7,398 nucleotides of DNA, taken from NCBI GenBank assembly GCA_023453725.1, contig JAEXTB010000158.1, positions 1-7,398 on the forward strand, given 5' to 3'. Both the position numbers and the translations under genes were made by a program. Under the pieces are notes generated by a model. That model was not told the DNA's origin, did not search any database, and was given only the letters and a program-made list of their open reading frames with translations. The stretch is from Bacillota bacterium. GTDB taxonomy: Bacteria > Bacillota > Clostridia > Christensenellales > CAG-138. Numbering within the stretch: the stretch's first letter is position 1; the number at the start of each line of letters is the position of its first letter. Shown here piece after piece: positions 6,675 to 7,398 of the stretch.

Positions 6675-7398
6675 ATGGAAGCACCCAATCCATCCAATCT
6701 CAATGCAACACCCTCGGCGGAAGGCACAAAAGCAATCGGGAAAAAGCGTACCATATGGATGGTATCTATTGCTTGTATCGTACTGGTTGTTCTGGCGGGT
6801 ATTTTGTTCTACCAAAAAATGCAGCGTGATGAAGCGTTGCGCCTGAGCATTGTCAATTCCGAAGTATTCCGGGATGGCGTGATCATTGATGGCGTTTCTG
6901 TGGGCGGTATGACAAAAGAGGATGCACGCGCCGCTGTGGAAGCAGCCCAGCAGGAGCAGTTAAGCGCCATTTCTTTTGATTTGAAGTTTAATAACCAGGA
7001 TTATCCAGCGAATGCCTCCGCCTTTGATATGGAATTCGATACAGATGCAGTCCTTGAAGATGCATTTTCTCTTGCCCGCGCCGGAACGCTTTCCCAACTG
7101 CAGAGTGAGCTCGATGACATCAGTGCCAACAAGCGTAACTTCAGTACGAAAGCATCTGCCAATGCTGATGCTGTCGCCGCCTTTGTAAAAGCGCTGGCGG
7201 AAAAAGTTGATACGCCTGCCGTAGATGCGCAGTTCCGCATACTGATCGATACATCTTCCGTTACGGAGGAAGAAAAGAAAACCATCGCATATGTGCTGGC
7301 CGCCGCTTCCACTACGTCTGAGCAGCGTTTCCGCTACGAGCCCGAGCAGGACGGCACCGTAATCAATCAGGCGGAGCTTACAAATGCGCTGCTTGGTA
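6675..7398 (+). CDS. Membrane-anchored PG_binding_4 protein, VanW-like; 3' end cut off
   Basis: I see 241 codons, open to the window edge. A hydrophilic tail of about 25 residues ending in GKKRT comes first. One membrane helix follows (about 26-46, WMVSIACIVLVVLAGILFY), then an extracellular part. The segment VFRDGVIIDGVSVGGMTKEDARAAVE (64-89) is the hallmark opening of PG_binding_4 modules, found in clostridial VanW-family proteins and some YkuD L,D-transpeptidases. Later parts also fit the module: an ALEDAFSLARAGTL-type helix, VDTPAVDAQF, and RFRYEPEQDGTVINQAELTNALL. The topology is N-in/C-out by the positive-inside rule. The start is ATG 6675-6677, 8 bases after AGAAGGAG. The VanW or transpeptidase domain that would decide its role lies beyond the window, so the function is inferred only as cell-wall associated. 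It is transcribed divergently from nadE. Confidence 0.82.
   Translation, partial: MEAPNPSNLNATPSAEGTKAIGKKRTIWMVSIACIVLVVLAGILFYQKMQRDEALRLSIVNSEVFRDGVIIDGVSVGGMTKEDARAAVEAAQQEQLSAISFDLKFNNQDYPANASAFDMEFDTDAVLEDAFSLARAGTLSQLQSELDDISANKRNFSTKASANADAVAAFVKALAEKVDTPAVDAQFRILIDTSSVTEEEKKTIAYVLAAASTTSEQRFRYEPEQDGTVINQAELTNALLG

Noticed and set aside
6623..6829. 68-codon + strand frame overlapping the envelope gene start
   Set aside because: Out of frame with the membrane protein, without a ribosome site, and it crosses the good AGAAGGAG-ATG start at 6675.
7001..7312. 103-codon open frame on the - strand, rich in Ala and Ser
   Set aside because: Antisense to the PG_binding_4 gene, whose module pattern and promoter are clear; the Ala/Ser-rich product is a typical shadow.
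1..7398. CRISPR array, tRNA/rRNA, insertion sequence or phage genes
   Set aside because: No regularly spaced repeats, no cloverleaf-like sequence, no transposase or integrase motifs and no target-site duplications were seen; coding is dense and made of core genes.

Overview
The window looks like a piece of a Clostridia (Firmicutes) chromosome. This rests on strong Shine-Dalgarno sites of the AAGGAGG/GGGAGGA type before every gene, sigma-A-type promoters, a short (359-residue) primary sigma factor typical of Gram-positives, a dgt-dnaG-rpoD gene order, and a membrane-anchored protein of the PG_binding_4/VanW kind. Base composition is close to balanced by eye. I cannot name the genus. Nearly all of the window is ordinary core genome. 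I see no CRISPR array, transposon, phage gene, tRNA or rRNA, and no convincing new system.

Layout from left to right. Bases 1-216 hold no gene I can assign: short overlapping open frames on both strands, one of which could be the tail of a convergent + strand gene. A 10-bp-stem bidirectional terminator (213-245) separates this from a leftward operon: dgt (dGTPase-like HD hydrolase, 4299-3280), dnaG (primase, 3151-1364) and rpoD (primary sigma factor, 1334-255). Within it, dgt and dnaG are 128 bases apart, and dnaG and rpoD 29 apart. Further upstream and also leftward is nadE (glutamine-dependent NAD+ synthetase, 6372-4450), which has its own promoter and a 14-bp-stem terminator at 4397-4429 that separates it from dgt. 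A 302-base divergent intergenic region (6373-6674) carries two good sigma-A promoters facing away from each other. To its right a + strand gene begins (6675) and runs off the window. It encodes a cytoplasmic tail, one membrane helix and an extracellular PG_binding_4-like domain.

How they fit together: dgt, dnaG and rpoD form a macromolecular-synthesis operon joining dNTP pool control, replication priming and housekeeping transcription. nadE supplies NAD+ as a separate unit. The rightmost gene is an envelope protein under its own promoter. The points worth a second look are all small. They are the start codon of rpoD (TTG), alternative hairpins in the nadE leader and in the dgt-dnaG gap, operator-like inverted repeats in front of the envelope gene, and the unassigned left end.
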